Assembly: GCA_937928755.1 (NCBI GenBank)
Contig: CALEZI010000038.1
Coordinates: forward strand, 5,040-69,039
Length of the DNA stretch: 64,000 bases
Source: an uncultured Rhodanobacteraceae bacterium
GTDB taxonomy: Bacteria; Pseudomonadota; Gammaproteobacteria; Xanthomonadales; SZUA-5
Direction: 5' to 3'
Shown: one piece after another, positions 26,307 to 35,903 of the stretch
How positions within the stretch are numbered: position 1 is the stretch's first letter
How the letters are laid out: each line of letters opens with the position of its first letter
Notes under the pieces: generated by a model
Seen by the model: only the letters and a program-made list of their open reading frames with translations
Told to the model about the DNA's origin: nothing
Database searches by the model: none
Program-made: the position numbers and the translations under genes

Positions 26307-28517
26307 ATGGTGAAATGGTTGTGGCGACTCTTCTGGTTGGGACTCGGCTTCGCCCTCGGCGCGGCGGGGCCGGTGATCGTTTACCTCAACCGCGTGGTCG
26401 ATTCGCGTTTCGATCTGGGGCAGCAACCCGTGGCCAGCCGCGTTTATGCGCGGCCGTTGCTGCTGGCGCCGGGCTTGCGCATCAGCGCCGATCTGCTGCA
26501 AATCGAATTGTCCGAGGCGCGCTATCGCAGCGATGTCACCGCATCGTCGCCCGGCAGTTACCGCAGAGACGGTCAACGCTTCGAAATCCATACACGTGAA
26601 TTCCGCTTCGGCGACGCGCTCGAGCGCGCCGAGCGCGTCGAAGTGCTGCTCGAAGGGGGCAAGGTCAAACGTCTGATGCGTTTGTCCGATCGCAAGGCGT
26701 TGGCGCAAAAGCGCCTCGATCCCGCGCGTATTGCCACCATCCTGCCGACCGACGACACCGAACGCCTGCCGCTGCCGATCGCGCAGATGCCGGCACTCCT
26801 GGTGGCCGGGATCCAGTCAGTCGAGGACCGCAACTTCAAGGACCACCCAGGCATCGATGTGTGGGGCATCGCGCGCGCGATGTGGGCCAACGTCAAGGCC
26901 CGGCGCTGGGTGCAGGGCGGCTCGACCATCACCCAGCAATTGGTCAAGAACACCATGTTGAGCAATGCGCGCGTGTTCCGGCGCAAGGGTTTCGAGATCG
27001 GGCTGGCGCTGATCATCGATGCGCGTTTCGACAAGCGCACCATCCTCGAGTCGTACTTGAACCGCGCCTACATCGGCCAGAACGGCGCACTCGCGGTGCA
27101 CGGTTTCGGTGCCGGCGCCGAGTTCTATTTCGGTCGTTCGCTGGAGTCGCTCGATCCGGCCGAAATCGCGCTGTTGATCGGGCTGGTCAAGGGGCCGTCG
27201 TTTTATGACCCGCGGCGCAATCCGGAGCGCGCGATCGGTCGTCGGCGCATCGTGCTGGGGCAGATGCTGGAGACCGGCCTGCTCAGTCAGGCGGTGTACG
27301 AAGAGGCGCTCAAGGCGCCGCTGGCTGTGGTGCCGCGTCCGCCATCGCGGGTGCGCTATCCGGCCTTCGTCGAACTGGTGCGCGAACAGATCCGCCGCGA
27401 ATACGACGAGGCGCGGCTGCAGAGCGAGGGCCTGTCGATCCTGACGACGCTCGATCCCGGCGCCCAGGCACTGGCCGAGGCGGCGTTGACCAAGACGCTG
27501 GCCAGTGTCGACAGCGAAAAGGTGGTGCAAGGCGCGGTGGTGTTGACCAACGCCCGCGACGGCGAACTGCTCGCCCTGATCGGTGGCCGCGATCCGCGTG
27601 CCACCGGCTTCAACCGCGCGCTGGCGGCGCGGCGACCGGTCGGCTCGCTGCTGAAGCCCTTCGTTTACCTGCTGGCGTTGTCGCAACCGGCGCGTTACAG
27701 CCTGGCGAGCCTGATCTCGGACGACCCGATCGCGCTGAAATTGCCGACCGGCAAGACCTGGTCGCCAAAGAACTACGATCGCAAGAGTCACGGCACGGTG
27801 CCGCTGGTGGATGCACTCGCGCGTTCCTACAACCTGGCCACCGCGCGCGTCGGACTCGACATCGGCGTCAAGTCGCTGGCACGACTGATCGACAACCTCG
27901 GCGTGAACGCGCCGAGCGATCCGCAGCCGTCGCTGATCCTCGGTTCGGTCGACTTGAGCCCGCTGGAAATGGCGCAGTTGTATCAGGCACTGGCCAGCGG
28001 CGGCCAGGTGGTGCCGATCTCCGCAGTGCGCGAGGTGCTCGACGACGAAGGCCGCGCGTTGACCCGCTTCCCGCGACCCGGCGGCAATGCCAGTGGCGCC
28101 GACGTGGTCAAGCTGGTCACCGTGGCGCTCAACGAGACCACGCTGTCCGGCACCGCCAGCAGCCTCACCGGCGGCAGCGGCATCCGCCTCGATTCGGCCG
28201 GCAAGACCGGCACCTCGGACGATTCGCGCGACAGTTGGTACGCCGGCTACACCGGCGAACACCTGGGCGTGGTCTGGCTCGGCCGCGACGACAACCAGCC
28301 GACCAAGCTGACCGGCGCCAGCGGCGCGCTGAAGGTATGGACCGCGTTGTTCCGCCAGTTGCCGAGCGCCGACCTGCGCCTCGAATTCAGCGAAGCCGTG
28401 CGCTGGATTCCCTTCGATACCGGCGACAACTGCCAGCGCATCCGCTTCTACCCGGTGCTGCCGCCGTACGCCACCGACAACTCGCGCTCATGCATGGAGC
28501 AGTTGACGGTGCCGTGA
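26307..28517 (+). CDS. mrcB: Bifunctional penicillin-binding protein 1B
   Basis: Polymerises and cross-links peptidoglycan at the outer face of the inner membrane. 736 residues: membrane anchor (FWLGLGFALGAAGPVIVYL, about 9-28), a UB2H-like region (about 45-145, where LpoB would dock in enteric bacteria), GT51 transglycosylase with catalytic Glu in SVEDRNFKDHPGIDVWG and the motif GGSTITQQLVKN, and a transpeptidase with SLLK (Ser447, Lys450), SYN and KTGTSDD (about 633). The ATG at 26307 places the anchor at the N-terminus; an upstream start would add 39 proline/arginine-rich residues. Confidence 0.95.
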   Translation: MVKWLWRLFWLGLGFALGAAGPVIVYLNRVVDSRFDLGQQPVASRVYARPLLLAPGLRISADLLQIELSEARYRSDVTASSPGSYRRDGQRFEIHTREFRFGDALERAERVEVLLEGGKVKRLMRLSDRKALAQKRLDPARIATILPTDDTERLPLPIAQMPALLVAGIQSVEDRNFKDHPGIDVWGIARAMWANVKARRWVQGGSTITQQLVKNTMLSNARVFRRKGFEIGLALIIDARFDKRTILESYLNRAYIGQNGALAVHGFGAGAEFYFGRSLESLDPAEIALLIGLVKGPSFYDPRRNPERAIGRRRIVLGQMLETGLLSQAVYEEALKAPLAVVPRPPSRVRYPAFVELVREQIRREYDEARLQSEGLSILTTLDPGAQALAEAALTKTLASVDSEKVVQGAVVLTNARDGELLALIGGRDPRATGFNRALAARRPVGSLLKPFVYLLALSQPARYSLASLISDDPIALKLPTGKTWSPKNYDRKSHGTVPLVDALARSYNLATARVGLDIGVKSLARLIDNLGVNAPSDPQPSLILGSVDLSPLEMAQLYQALASGGQVVPISAVREVLDDEGRALTRFPRPGGNASGADVVKLVTVALNETTLSGTASSLTGGSGIRLDSAGKTGTSDDSRDSWYAGYTGEHLGVVWLGRDDNQPTKLTGASGALKVWTALFRQLPSADLRLEFSEAVRWIPFDTGDNCQRIRFYPVLPPYATDNSRSCMEQLTVP

Positions 28518-28587
28518 GTCCTCGAATGTCGGGGCGACATGCCCGTCGCTCACGGCGGAAATTCCGCAAGTCGTTGATAAGCGACAT

Positions 28588-28709
28588 TGTCCGCAAAGGA
28601 CGCAAAGAAGAGCGGAAGGGAGCGGCAGTCGCATTGTCAGGCGGCGCTCGCGCCGTCCTGATTCAGTCTTTGCTCCCTTTGCGTTCTTTGCGTCCTTTGC
28701 GGACAAAAA
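28588..28709. repeat. Family B element B5
   Basis: Left arm TTGTCCGCAAAGGACGCAAA (28588-28607 and onward) and right arm TTTGCGTTCTTTGCGTCCTT through GCGGACAAAAA (28678-28709) are inverted complements with a ~60-bp spacer. It lies in the 306-bp gap 28518-28823 between mrcB and the HerA-like gene; the rest of the gap shows nothing I can name. Confidence 0.85.
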
Positions 28710-28823
28710 CAGGCAGCAGAACGACCGCCGAGTTCGATATGCAAGGGCAATCTGCGAAGGCGCGAATCACCTGCGCGGGATTTTCCTCTAACCTTCGTCC
28801 ATCTCTCGACTGGGCACTACCCC

Positions 28824-30410
28824 ATGACCACGTCCGGCCAGATCCACATCGCCCGCGGTACGCGCGATCTTTGCGTGCAGACCCGCTACGCCAACCGCCA
28901 CGGCTTGATCGCCGGCGCCACCGGCACCGGCAAGAGCGTGTCATTGATGCTGCTCGCGGAAGAATTCTCGAAGGCCGGCGTGCCGGTATTCCTTGCAGAC
29001 GTCAAGGGCGACCTCGCCGGCCTGTCGCAGCCGGCGGTGCTCGGCGACAAGCTGCGCAACCGGCTGAAGCTGCTCGGCATCGAACACTCGTGGAAGCCGG
29101 GCGCCAATCCGGTGGTGTTCTGGGACATCTACGGCAAGAACGGCCACCCGCTGCGCACCACGATCTCCGAGATGGGGCCGATCCTGCTGGCGCGGCTGAT
29201 GGAACTCAACGAGGTCCAGTCCGGCGTGCTCAACGTGGTCTTCCGTGTCGCCGATGAGGAAGGGCTGCTGCTTATCGACTTGCCGGATTTGCGCGCGATG
29301 CTCAATTACGTGTCGGAGAACGCCAAGGCGATCTCGGCTGAGTACGGCCTCGTGTCGAGCACCTCGATCGCCGCCGTGCAGCGTGCGCTGCTCGGCCTCG
29401 AAGACGTCGGCGCGCGCGAGTTCTTCGGCGAGCCGGCGTTCCAGTTGCAGGATTTCTTCGGCATCGATCCGAACGGGCGTGGCGTGATCAACATCATGAG
29501 CGCCGAGCAGTTGATCATGAAGCCGAAGCTGTATTCGAGTTTCCTGCTGTGGCTGCTGTCGGAGCTCTTCGAGCAGTTGCCGGAAGTCGGCGATCTGGAC
29601 AAGCCACGCCTGGTGTTCTTCTTCGACGAAGCGCACCTGCTGTTCGATGATGCGCCGCCGTCGTTGATCCAGCGCGTCGAGCAGGTGGTGCGGCTGATCC
29701 GCTCCAAGGGCGTCGGCGTCTATTTCTGCAGCCAGAACCCGGATGACGTTCCCGGCGACATCCTCGGCCAGCTCGGCCACCGCATCCAGCACGCGTTGCG
29801 CGCGTTCACGCCGCGCGACCAGAAGGCGGTGAAGACCGCGGCCGAGACCTTTGTCGCCAACCCGGGCCTGGATGTGGTCAAAGCCATCACCGAACTCAAC
29901 GTCGGTGAGGCGCTGGCGTCGTTTCTGGAAGAGGGTGGTCGCCCGGCGATGGTCGAGCGCGCGTGGATCCTGACGCCCGGTTGCCGCATCGGCGCGATCA
30001 CACCGGAAGAGCGCGCCGCGGTGCGCGCCGCGGGACCGATCGGCCACAAGTACGACGAAGCGATCGATCGCGAGTCCGCCTACGAAATCCTCAAGCAGCG
30101 CGCCGAGCCTCAGCCTGAAGCAACCGCTGACGCCGGCACGCAACCCGCTGGCGGCGGCTGGAGTTTGAACTGGCCGTGGAGCAAGCCGCAGGCGCCGGCA
30201 CCCGCGCCACCACCGGTCCCGACGCCGCGACCGCGCGCCACGACGACACGTTCCGCGCCAGCGCCCAAACCACGCCAGCCAGCCGCACCGCGCGCGAGCA
30301 ATCGCCAGGGCGTCGGCGAGGCCTTCGCCAAATCAGTGGCGCGCACCGTCGGCAACCAGCTCGGTCGGCAATTGCTGCGCGGCATCCTCGGGGCGATCAC
30401 GCGCAAGTGA
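28824..30410 (+). CDS. HerA-like ATPase of the DUF853 (YjgR) family
   Basis: 528 residues, the FtsK/HerA-superfamily ATPase group typified by E. coli YjgR, whose cellular role is unresolved. Walker A GATGTGKS (about 31-38), ADVKGDLAGLSQP, SEQLIMKPKLYSSFLLWLL, Walker B RLVFFFDEAHLLF, sensor-like YFCSQNPDDVPGDILGQLG and the arginine-rich GHRIQHALRAFTPRDQKAV. The last ~90 residues form a proline-rich, low-complexity tail before a short basic C-terminus. It stands alone and converges on the MFS-acyltransferase gene across a strong hairpin. Confidence 0.85.
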   Translation: MTTSGQIHIARGTRDLCVQTRYANRHGLIAGATGTGKSVSLMLLAEEFSKAGVPVFLADVKGDLAGLSQPAVLGDKLRNRLKLLGIEHSWKPGANPVVFWDIYGKNGHPLRTTISEMGPILLARLMELNEVQSGVLNVVFRVADEEGLLLIDLPDLRAMLNYVSENAKAISAEYGLVSSTSIAAVQRALLGLEDVGAREFFGEPAFQLQDFFGIDPNGRGVINIMSAEQLIMKPKLYSSFLLWLLSELFEQLPEVGDLDKPRLVFFFDEAHLLFDDAPPSLIQRVEQVVRLIRSKGVGVYFCSQNPDDVPGDILGQLGHRIQHALRAFTPRDQKAVKTAAETFVANPGLDVVKAITELNVGEALASFLEEGGRPAMVERAWILTPGCRIGAITPEERAAVRAAGPIGHKYDEAIDRESAYEILKQRAEPQPEATADAGTQPAGGGWSLNWPWSKPQAPAPAPPPVPTPRPRATTTRSAPAPKPRQPAAPRASNRQGVGEAFAKSVARTVGNQLGRQLLRGILGAITRK

Positions 30411-30411
30411 A

Positions 30412-30476
30412 TGTGGGAGCGACCTTGCGTCGCGAGCTTTGGCAGCAGGAGCTCGCGACGCAAGGTCGCTCCCACA
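30412..30476. repeat. Family E hairpin E1 between convergent genes
   Basis: Arms of 27 bp beginning TGTGGGAGCGACCTTGCGTC (30412-30438) and its perfect complement (30450-30476) around an 11-nt loop. The GTGGGAGCGAC...GTCGCGAGCT unit resembles REP-type elements of pseudomonads and xanthomonads. It starts two bases after the DUF853 stop and could act as a two-way transcription block. Confidence 0.85.
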
Positions 30477-30516
30477 GTTCCGCCGGACCCGGTGGGGCGG
30501 GCCGCGCCCCACGACG

Positions 30517-32406
30517 TCACGCCCGATCCCCGCGCAACGCGCGCACATCCGCTTCCAGCGCTGCCGCGCTGGCGGCTTCCGGCGGTCTTGGTGCGCCCAC
30601 CATCAGCCCGACTCGCGACCACAGGCGCCGCGGCAACAGGTAACGCGCGATCGACTTGCTGTAGCGCGAGAACATGCTGCCCCACAGTCCCTGCAGTGCC
30701 ATCGGGATCACCGGTACCGGGTCGCGTTCGAGGATGCGCTCCATGCCGGGGCGGAAGCGCGCGATCTCGCCGTCGCGGGTCAGCCCGCCTTCGGGAAAGA
30801 TGCACACCAGGTTGCCATCGCGCAGTTCGCGCGAGACCTCCGCGAAGGCCTTTTCCATCAGCGCCGGATCTTCCTTCGCGCCGGCGATCGGAATCGCCTT
30901 GGCCCAGCGGAACACCTGTTTGGCAATCGGCATGTCGAAGATCTTGTAGTACATGACGAAGCGCACCGGGCGCGGCACCGAACCCAGGATGACCAGCGCG
31001 TCGACGTAACTGATGTGGTTGCACACCAGCAGCGCCGGGCCGTCGTCGGGAACCGCATCCATGCCGCGGATGCGGATGCGGTAGAGCACGTTGATCAGGA
31101 TCCAGGCGATGAAGCGCAGCAGGAATTCGGGCACCAGCGTGTAGATGTAGATCGCCACTACCGCGTTGCACAGCGCGGTGACCAGCAGCACCTGCGGCAG
31201 CGTCAGGCCGATGCCATTCATCAACGCCCAGCCGAGCAGCGAGGCGGCGACCATGAACAGCGCATTCAGGATGTTGTTGGCGCCGATCACGCGCGAGCGA
31301 TGGCTGGGGGCGCTGCGCTGCTGGATCAATGCGAACAACGGCACGATGAAAAACCCGGAGAAGATCGCCATCAGCACCAGGTCGATCACCAGGCGCCAGC
31401 CAAAGCCGGTGGCCAGAAAGGCGTTGACCGACAGCTCGCTCAATCCGCTCGCCGCCGGCAACGCGAAATACAAGTCGAGCCCGAACACGGTCATGCCGAT
31501 CGAGCCGAAAGGCACCAGACCGATCTCGACCTTGCGTCGACTGAGCAACTCGCAGAGCAGCGCCCCAAGGCCGGTGCCGACCGAAAACAGCGCCAGCAGC
31601 AAGGTGTAGACCGCGGTGCTCCCGCCAATGATGTCGCGCACGTAAACCGGCAGGATCAGGAAGTACATCGACGCAAAGAACCAGAACCAGCTGATTCCGA
31701 GACAACTCAGGAACACGATGCGTTGGCGGGTCAGGAACTTGAGGCTGCGCCAGGTTTCGGTCAGCGGGTTCCAGTTGATGACGAGGTCCGCGGCGACCGG
31801 CGGGTTGGCCGGCATCGCCAGCGCGGCAAACCAGCCGATCAATGCGATGCCCAAGCCCAGCATCGAGATGAAGATCAGTCCGTCGCCGGGGATGCTGACC
31901 AGCGCCGTCCCGACCAGCGTGCCGAGCAGGATCGATACCATCGTCGCGCTTTCGACCAGACCGTTGCCGCCGGTCAATTCCTCGTCGTTGAGCACCTGCG
32001 GCAGGATGCCGTACTTCAACGGTCCGAACAGGGTCGATTGCAGCCCGAGCAGGAACAGCACCGCGAGTAGGAGCGGCGCACTTTTCAGCAGGAAACCCGC
32101 AGCGGCAAGCGCCATCAGCAGCACTTCCAGCGCCTTGATCCAGCGTGCCAGGCGCGCCTTGTCGTACTTGTCAGCCAACTGGCCGCCGAGCGCCGAAAAC
32201 AGGAAAAAGGGCAGGATGAACAGCGCTCCCGCCAGCAACGAGAATGTGGTGCTCGGCATGCCGACATCGATCGCGCCGACAAACACCACCAGCGCGACCA
32301 GGCCCTGCTTGAACACGTTGTCGTTGAAAGCGCCGAGCGACTGGCTCAAGAAGAACGGCAGGAAACGGCGCTCAGTCAGAAGGCCGAACTGGGAGTGGCT
32401 GGACAT
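30517..32406 (-). CDS. MFS transporter fused to a PlsC-type acyltransferase
   Basis: 629 residues. The N-terminal ~420 form a major-facilitator domain like the lysophospholipid flippase LplT (FFLSQSLGAFNDNVFKQGLV, GALFILPFFLFSALGGQLAD). The C-terminal ~190 form a 1-acyl-glycerol-phosphate acyltransferase domain with HX4D in CNHISYVDAL and the second motif IFPEGGLTRDGEIARF. This matches the LplT-Aas arrangement but lacks the acyl-ACP synthetase domain of Aas. A role in lysophospholipid uptake and re-acylation is inferred. Start ATG at 32406. Confidence 0.88.
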   Translation of the reverse strand: MSSHSQFGLLTERRFLPFFLSQSLGAFNDNVFKQGLVALVVFVGAIDVGMPSTTFSLLAGALFILPFFLFSALGGQLADKYDKARLARWIKALEVLLMALAAAGFLLKSAPLLLAVLFLLGLQSTLFGPLKYGILPQVLNDEELTGGNGLVESATMVSILLGTLVGTALVSIPGDGLIFISMLGLGIALIGWFAALAMPANPPVAADLVINWNPLTETWRSLKFLTRQRIVFLSCLGISWFWFFASMYFLILPVYVRDIIGGSTAVYTLLLALFSVGTGLGALLCELLSRRKVEIGLVPFGSIGMTVFGLDLYFALPAASGLSELSVNAFLATGFGWRLVIDLVLMAIFSGFFIVPLFALIQQRSAPSHRSRVIGANNILNALFMVAASLLGWALMNGIGLTLPQVLLVTALCNAVVAIYIYTLVPEFLLRFIAWILINVLYRIRIRGMDAVPDDGPALLVCNHISYVDALVILGSVPRPVRFVMYYKIFDMPIAKQVFRWAKAIPIAGAKEDPALMEKAFAEVSRELRDGNLVCIFPEGGLTRDGEIARFRPGMERILERDPVPVIPMALQGLWGSMFSRYSKSIARYLLPRRLWSRVGLMVGAPRPPEAASAAALEADVRALRGDRA

Positions 32407-32540
32407 GCGCGGTCGCAGGTGGTGGATGCGAGAGCGAGGCTAGCATTGCATTGGCCGGGGCGTGATCGGTCATCGCCAGGGATCGGCCGGCGCGCCACCG
32501 GGTATCAGGATTCGTCGGTTTCGCCTCGGGTTTCGATTTC

Positions 32541-32651
32541 TGTGGAGCGGAGCTTGCTCCGCTGCTCTTGCGCATCACCGAGCCGAGCAAGCTCGGCTCT
32601 ACAAAAGCCCGGGAGCCGTTGCACTTCTGTAGAGCGGAGCTTGCTCCGCTG
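32541..32651. repeat. Family D element D2
   Basis: Three palindromic arms: GTGGAGCGGAGCTTGCTCCG (32542-32562), GAGCCGAGCAAGCTCGGCTC (32580-32600) and TAGAGCGGAGCTTGCTCCGC (32629-32650). Same family as D1. It lies between divergent genes, upstream of the ABC transporter. Confidence 0.85.
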
Positions 32652-32721
32652 CTTCTTGGGTGAGCAAAACCCCGCAGCGCGTGCCATCCTTGCGCGCATC
32701 CTTTCCCCCGACAGTCTCCGA

Positions 32722-34626
32722 ATGCCACGCCAATACAGCATGGGTGGTCGCGCCAGCGGTCCGTCGGGCGGCGCGCATGGCACGGCGCCCGCGCCGACGA
32801 CGCTGCGCGAGCGTTTCGGCGCGCTGAAAAACCTGCCGCCGTTCATCAAGCTGGTGTGGCAGACCAGTCCTGCGCTGACGCTGGCCAACCTCGGCTTGCG
32901 CCTGGTGCGCGCGCTGTTGCCGGTCATCATGCTGTACATCGGCAAGTTGATCATCGACGAAGTCGTTGGCCTGGTGCAGGGTGGTTTGGTCGCCGATGAG
33001 CTTGTCGCGGCATGGAGCAGCGGCCATCTCGATCCGCTCGCTACGCTGCTGCTGCTCGAATTTGCGCTCGCCGTGGTCGCGGACGTGTCCGGCCGCGTGG
33101 TGTCGCTGATCGATTCGCTGCTGTCGGAACGTTTCAACAATGTCACCAGCATGCGTCTGATGGAGCATGCGGCGACACTCGACCTTGAGGATTTCGAAGA
33201 TAGCGAACTGCAGGACAAGCTGGATCGCGCGCGGCGCCAGACCATGGGTCGCATGACCTTGCTGGGCCAGTTGCTCGGCCAGGCCCAGGATGTGGTCACG
33301 GTGATCGCCTTTTCCGCGGGACTGATGATCTATGCGCCGTGGCTGATCCTGCTGCTGGTAATCGCGCTGGTGCCGGCGTTCATCGGTGAAGCGCACTTCA
33401 ATGCGCAGAGTTACTCGCTGAATTATCAATGGACACCCGAACGCCGCGAACTCGATTACGTGCGGCAGACCGGTGCCAGCGTCGAAACCGCCAAGGAAGT
33501 GAAGATTTTTGGTCTGAATTCCTTTCTGATCGAACGTTACCGCACGCTTTCCGAACGCTTTTACACGGCCAACCGCGCGCTGGCGATGCGCCGCGCCGGC
33601 TGGGGTGGCCTGTTGACCGCGCTCGGCACGCTTGGTTACTACGTGGCCTATGCCTTTATCGCCTGGCGCACGGTGCGCGGCGACTTCACCATCGGCGATC
33701 TGACCTTTCTTGCCGGATCCTTTCGCCGTCTGCGCAACTTGCTGGAAGGTTTGTTGATGGGTTTTTCGCAAGTGGCTGGCCAGGCGCTGTATCTGGATGA
33801 TCTGTTCTCCTTCTTCGAAATCGAACCGGAGATCGTGTCGCCGCCGAACCCACGGCCGTTCCCGAAGCCGGTGCGCCAGGGCTTCGTGTTCGAGGATGTC
33901 GGCTTCCGCTATCCGAACGCAGAACGTTGGGCCGTCAGGCACCTGAGCTTCACGCTGCATGCTGGCGAAGTACTGGCGTTGGTCGGCGAGAACGGCGCCG
34001 GCAAGACCACCTTGGTCAAGCTGCTGGCACGCCTGTACGATCCGGACGAAGGGCGCATCCTGCTCGATGGCGTCGATCTTCGCGAGTACGACATCGAGCA
34101 GTTGCGCGCGCACATCGGCGTGATTTTCCAGGACTTCGTGCGCTACCACATGAGCGCCGCCGAGAACATCGCGGTAGGCCGCATCGATGCGCGCGACGAT
34201 CGCGAACGCATCATCGAGGCGGCGCGACGCAGCCTCGCCGACGGCGTCATTTCCGGATTGCCCAACGGCTACGATCAGGTGCTCGGCAAGCGCTTCAAGA
34301 AGGGCATCGACTTGTCCGGCGGCGAGTGGCAGAAGGTCGCCATCGCGCGCGCCTACATGCGCGACGCCGACTTGCTGATTCTCGACGAACCGACCGCCGC
34401 GCTCGACGCTCGTTCGGAGTTCGAGGTGTTCCAGCGCTTCAAGGAGCTCAGCGCCGGCAAGACCGCGGTGCTGATTTCGCACCGCTTCTCCACCGTCCGC
34501 ATGGCCGATCGCATCCTCGTGCTCGAAGGAGGACAGATCGAGGAAGTCGGCAGCCACGAGGAACTGCTCGCGGCGGGCCATCGTTATGCCGAGCTGTTCG
34601 AGTTGCAGGCGGCGGGGTATCGGTAG
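32722..34626 (+). CDS. ABC exporter (fused membrane and ATPase domains)
   Basis: 634-residue half-transporter of the exporter class. Six membrane helices lie in about residues 35-330 (ALLPVIMLYIGKLIIDEVVG, LGTLGYYVAYAFIAWRTVRG). The C-terminal ATPase has Walker A LVGENGAGKTTLVKLLARLY, Q-loop VIFQDFVRYHMSAAENIAVG, signature DLSGGEWQKVAIARAYM, Walker B LLILDEPTAALD and switch ISHRFSTVRMADRI. No periplasmic-protein partner, so export of a lipid, peptide or drug-like molecule is likely; the substrate is unknown. The ATG at 32722 (MPRQYSMGGRASG) gives a short disordered N-tail; upstream in-frame codons are repeat D2. Confidence 0.87.
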   Translation: MPRQYSMGGRASGPSGGAHGTAPAPTTLRERFGALKNLPPFIKLVWQTSPALTLANLGLRLVRALLPVIMLYIGKLIIDEVVGLVQGGLVADELVAAWSSGHLDPLATLLLLEFALAVVADVSGRVVSLIDSLLSERFNNVTSMRLMEHAATLDLEDFEDSELQDKLDRARRQTMGRMTLLGQLLGQAQDVVTVIAFSAGLMIYAPWLILLLVIALVPAFIGEAHFNAQSYSLNYQWTPERRELDYVRQTGASVETAKEVKIFGLNSFLIERYRTLSERFYTANRALAMRRAGWGGLLTALGTLGYYVAYAFIAWRTVRGDFTIGDLTFLAGSFRRLRNLLEGLLMGFSQVAGQALYLDDLFSFFEIEPEIVSPPNPRPFPKPVRQGFVFEDVGFRYPNAERWAVRHLSFTLHAGEVLALVGENGAGKTTLVKLLARLYDPDEGRILLDGVDLREYDIEQLRAHIGVIFQDFVRYHMSAAENIAVGRIDARDDRERIIEAARRSLADGVISGLPNGYDQVLGKRFKKGIDLSGGEWQKVAIARAYMRDADLLILDEPTAALDARSEFEVFQRFKELSAGKTAVLISHRFSTVRMADRILVLEGGQIEEVGSHEELLAAGHRYAELFELQAAGYR

Positions 34627-34766
34627 CGAAAAAGCGGAGAGAAAAAGGAGGAAATCCGGCCACTCCGCGGCGCGATCGATGCGATTCTGGAGAGGCTCGC
34701 CGTGCAATGCCTGCAGCACGATGAGTCCCGCAGCACTCCTTCCATCCACATCCGAGGATTCTGATC

Positions 34767-35558
34767 ATGGCCATGCTGACCCCGCCCACCGGCGCACCTT
34801 GCTGGTTCGAACTTTCGAGTACCGATCCGGACGCTTCGCTCGCTTTTCACGCGGCCCTGTTTGGCTGGGGCCATGTGCACAACGACATGGGCGAGATGGG
34901 CAACTACACGTTCTTGCGCAATGCCAACGGCACCATCGGCGCACTGTGCGGAATGCCGCCGGGATCCGAGGGGCGACCATCCAGTTGGGGCGTTTACTTC
35001 GGCGTTGTCGACCTTGATGCCAGCGTGGTTCGGGCGCGCGAACTCGGTGGACAACTGCTGTTCGATCCTTTCGAGGTGCCGGGTCATGGACGCGGCGCCG
35101 TGATCGCCGATCCGACCGGTGCGGTGTTCAGTCTGTGGCAGCCCGCAGCCCAAGCCGACGCCGGCGATTTCACCATGTTCGAGGACCATGCGATCGGTTG
35201 GGTGGAACTGGCCACGCGCGATGCGCCTGCCGCGAAGGCTTTCTATTCGGCGCTTCTCGGTTGGGATTTCCAGCCCACCGCGGTCCCCGCACCCGGCGTC
35301 GACTACGCCGAGTACTCGGTCGCGGGTACCCGTTTCGGCGGCGTCATGGCAATGACTGCCGAGTGGGGCGACATGCCCTCGCATTGGTCGCTGTACATTC
35401 CCGTGCCTGACGTCGATGCGTGTCTGGCGCGGGGCGTCGAACTGGGCGGCAAGGTTTGCGTGCCGGCCTTCGATGCGCCGGGCGTCGGACGCATCGCGCG
35501 ACTCGACGATCCGACCGGCGCCGGAGTTTATGTGATCAAGCTCATCGGACACGCCTGA
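34767..35558 (+). CDS. Tandem VOC (glyoxalase-like) domain protein
   Basis: 263 residues made of two vicinal-oxygen-chelate domains (about 8-128 and 138-262). Domain 1 has CWFELSSTDPDASLAFHAAL and IADPTGAVFSLWQP; domain 2 repeats the pattern with IGWVELATRDAPAAKAFYSA and LDDPTGAGVYVIK. These resemble the Streptomyces hydroxylase/27-kDa antigen-like VOC group. Metal-ligand positions are not all obvious, so a non-enzymatic binding or resistance role is as likely as catalysis. No operon partner; 140 bp upstream are featureless. Confidence 0.8.
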   Translation: MAMLTPPTGAPCWFELSSTDPDASLAFHAALFGWGHVHNDMGEMGNYTFLRNANGTIGALCGMPPGSEGRPSSWGVYFGVVDLDASVVRARELGGQLLFDPFEVPGHGRGAVIADPTGAVFSLWQPAAQADAGDFTMFEDHAIGWVELATRDAPAAKAFYSALLGWDFQPTAVPAPGVDYAEYSVAGTRFGGVMAMTAEWGDMPSHWSLYIPVPDVDACLARGVELGGKVCVPAFDAPGVGRIARLDDPTGAGVYVIKLIGHA

Positions 35559-35565
35559 TCCAGTT

Positions 35566-35838
35566 GTCATTGCGAGGAGCGCAGCGACGAAGCAATCTAG
35601 TGTGGTTTGCCATTAATTGGCGGAAGAAATTTCCGATGCATTTTGGCTCGAGGCTAGGCGAGAGGAGGAGTCATAGCAGGGCTATGGCGACGACGAACAA
35701 CGACGCATTCGGGTCAAAAGGCGCGGAAATTATTCAATGAATTAATGGCAAACCACACTAGCGACCCTTCTTTGCTCTGATTCCGGAGTCAGAAATCCAG
35801 GCAGAGGCACTGGATTGCTTCGCTGCGCTCGCAATGAC
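35566..35838. repeat. Family H element, split by a MITE
   Basis: Left arm GTCATTGCGAGGAGCGCAGC and onward (35566-35597) and right arm ATTGCTTCGCTGCGCTCGCA within 35812-35838 are inverted complements of the widespread GTCATTGCGAGGAGCG...GAAGCAATC hairpin type. The space between is interrupted by the 163-bp MITE at 35598-35760. The remaining interior (35761-35811) and the tail up to 35903 hold no gene. Confidence 0.82.
35598..35760. mobile_element. IS5-type MITE G1 (163 bp), inserted in a family H repeat
   Basis: Perfect 21-bp terminal inverted repeats begin TAGTGTGGTTTGCCATTAAT (35598) and end at 35760. CTAG is present at both ends (35597-35600 and 35758-35761), agreeing with the CTAR target preference of IS5-group transposons. 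The interior lacks any transposase frame but shares a GAGGAGG...CGACGACGAACAACGA stretch with the element at 43743-43994. It is placed exactly at the inner end of the left arm of the family H repeat. Confidence 0.82.
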
Positions 35839-35903
35839 GAAAAGCTTCACCCGCAAGGCGTATCAATGACTTACGCCGTCGGTTCAACGAGCGGAGCGCC
35901 GCC

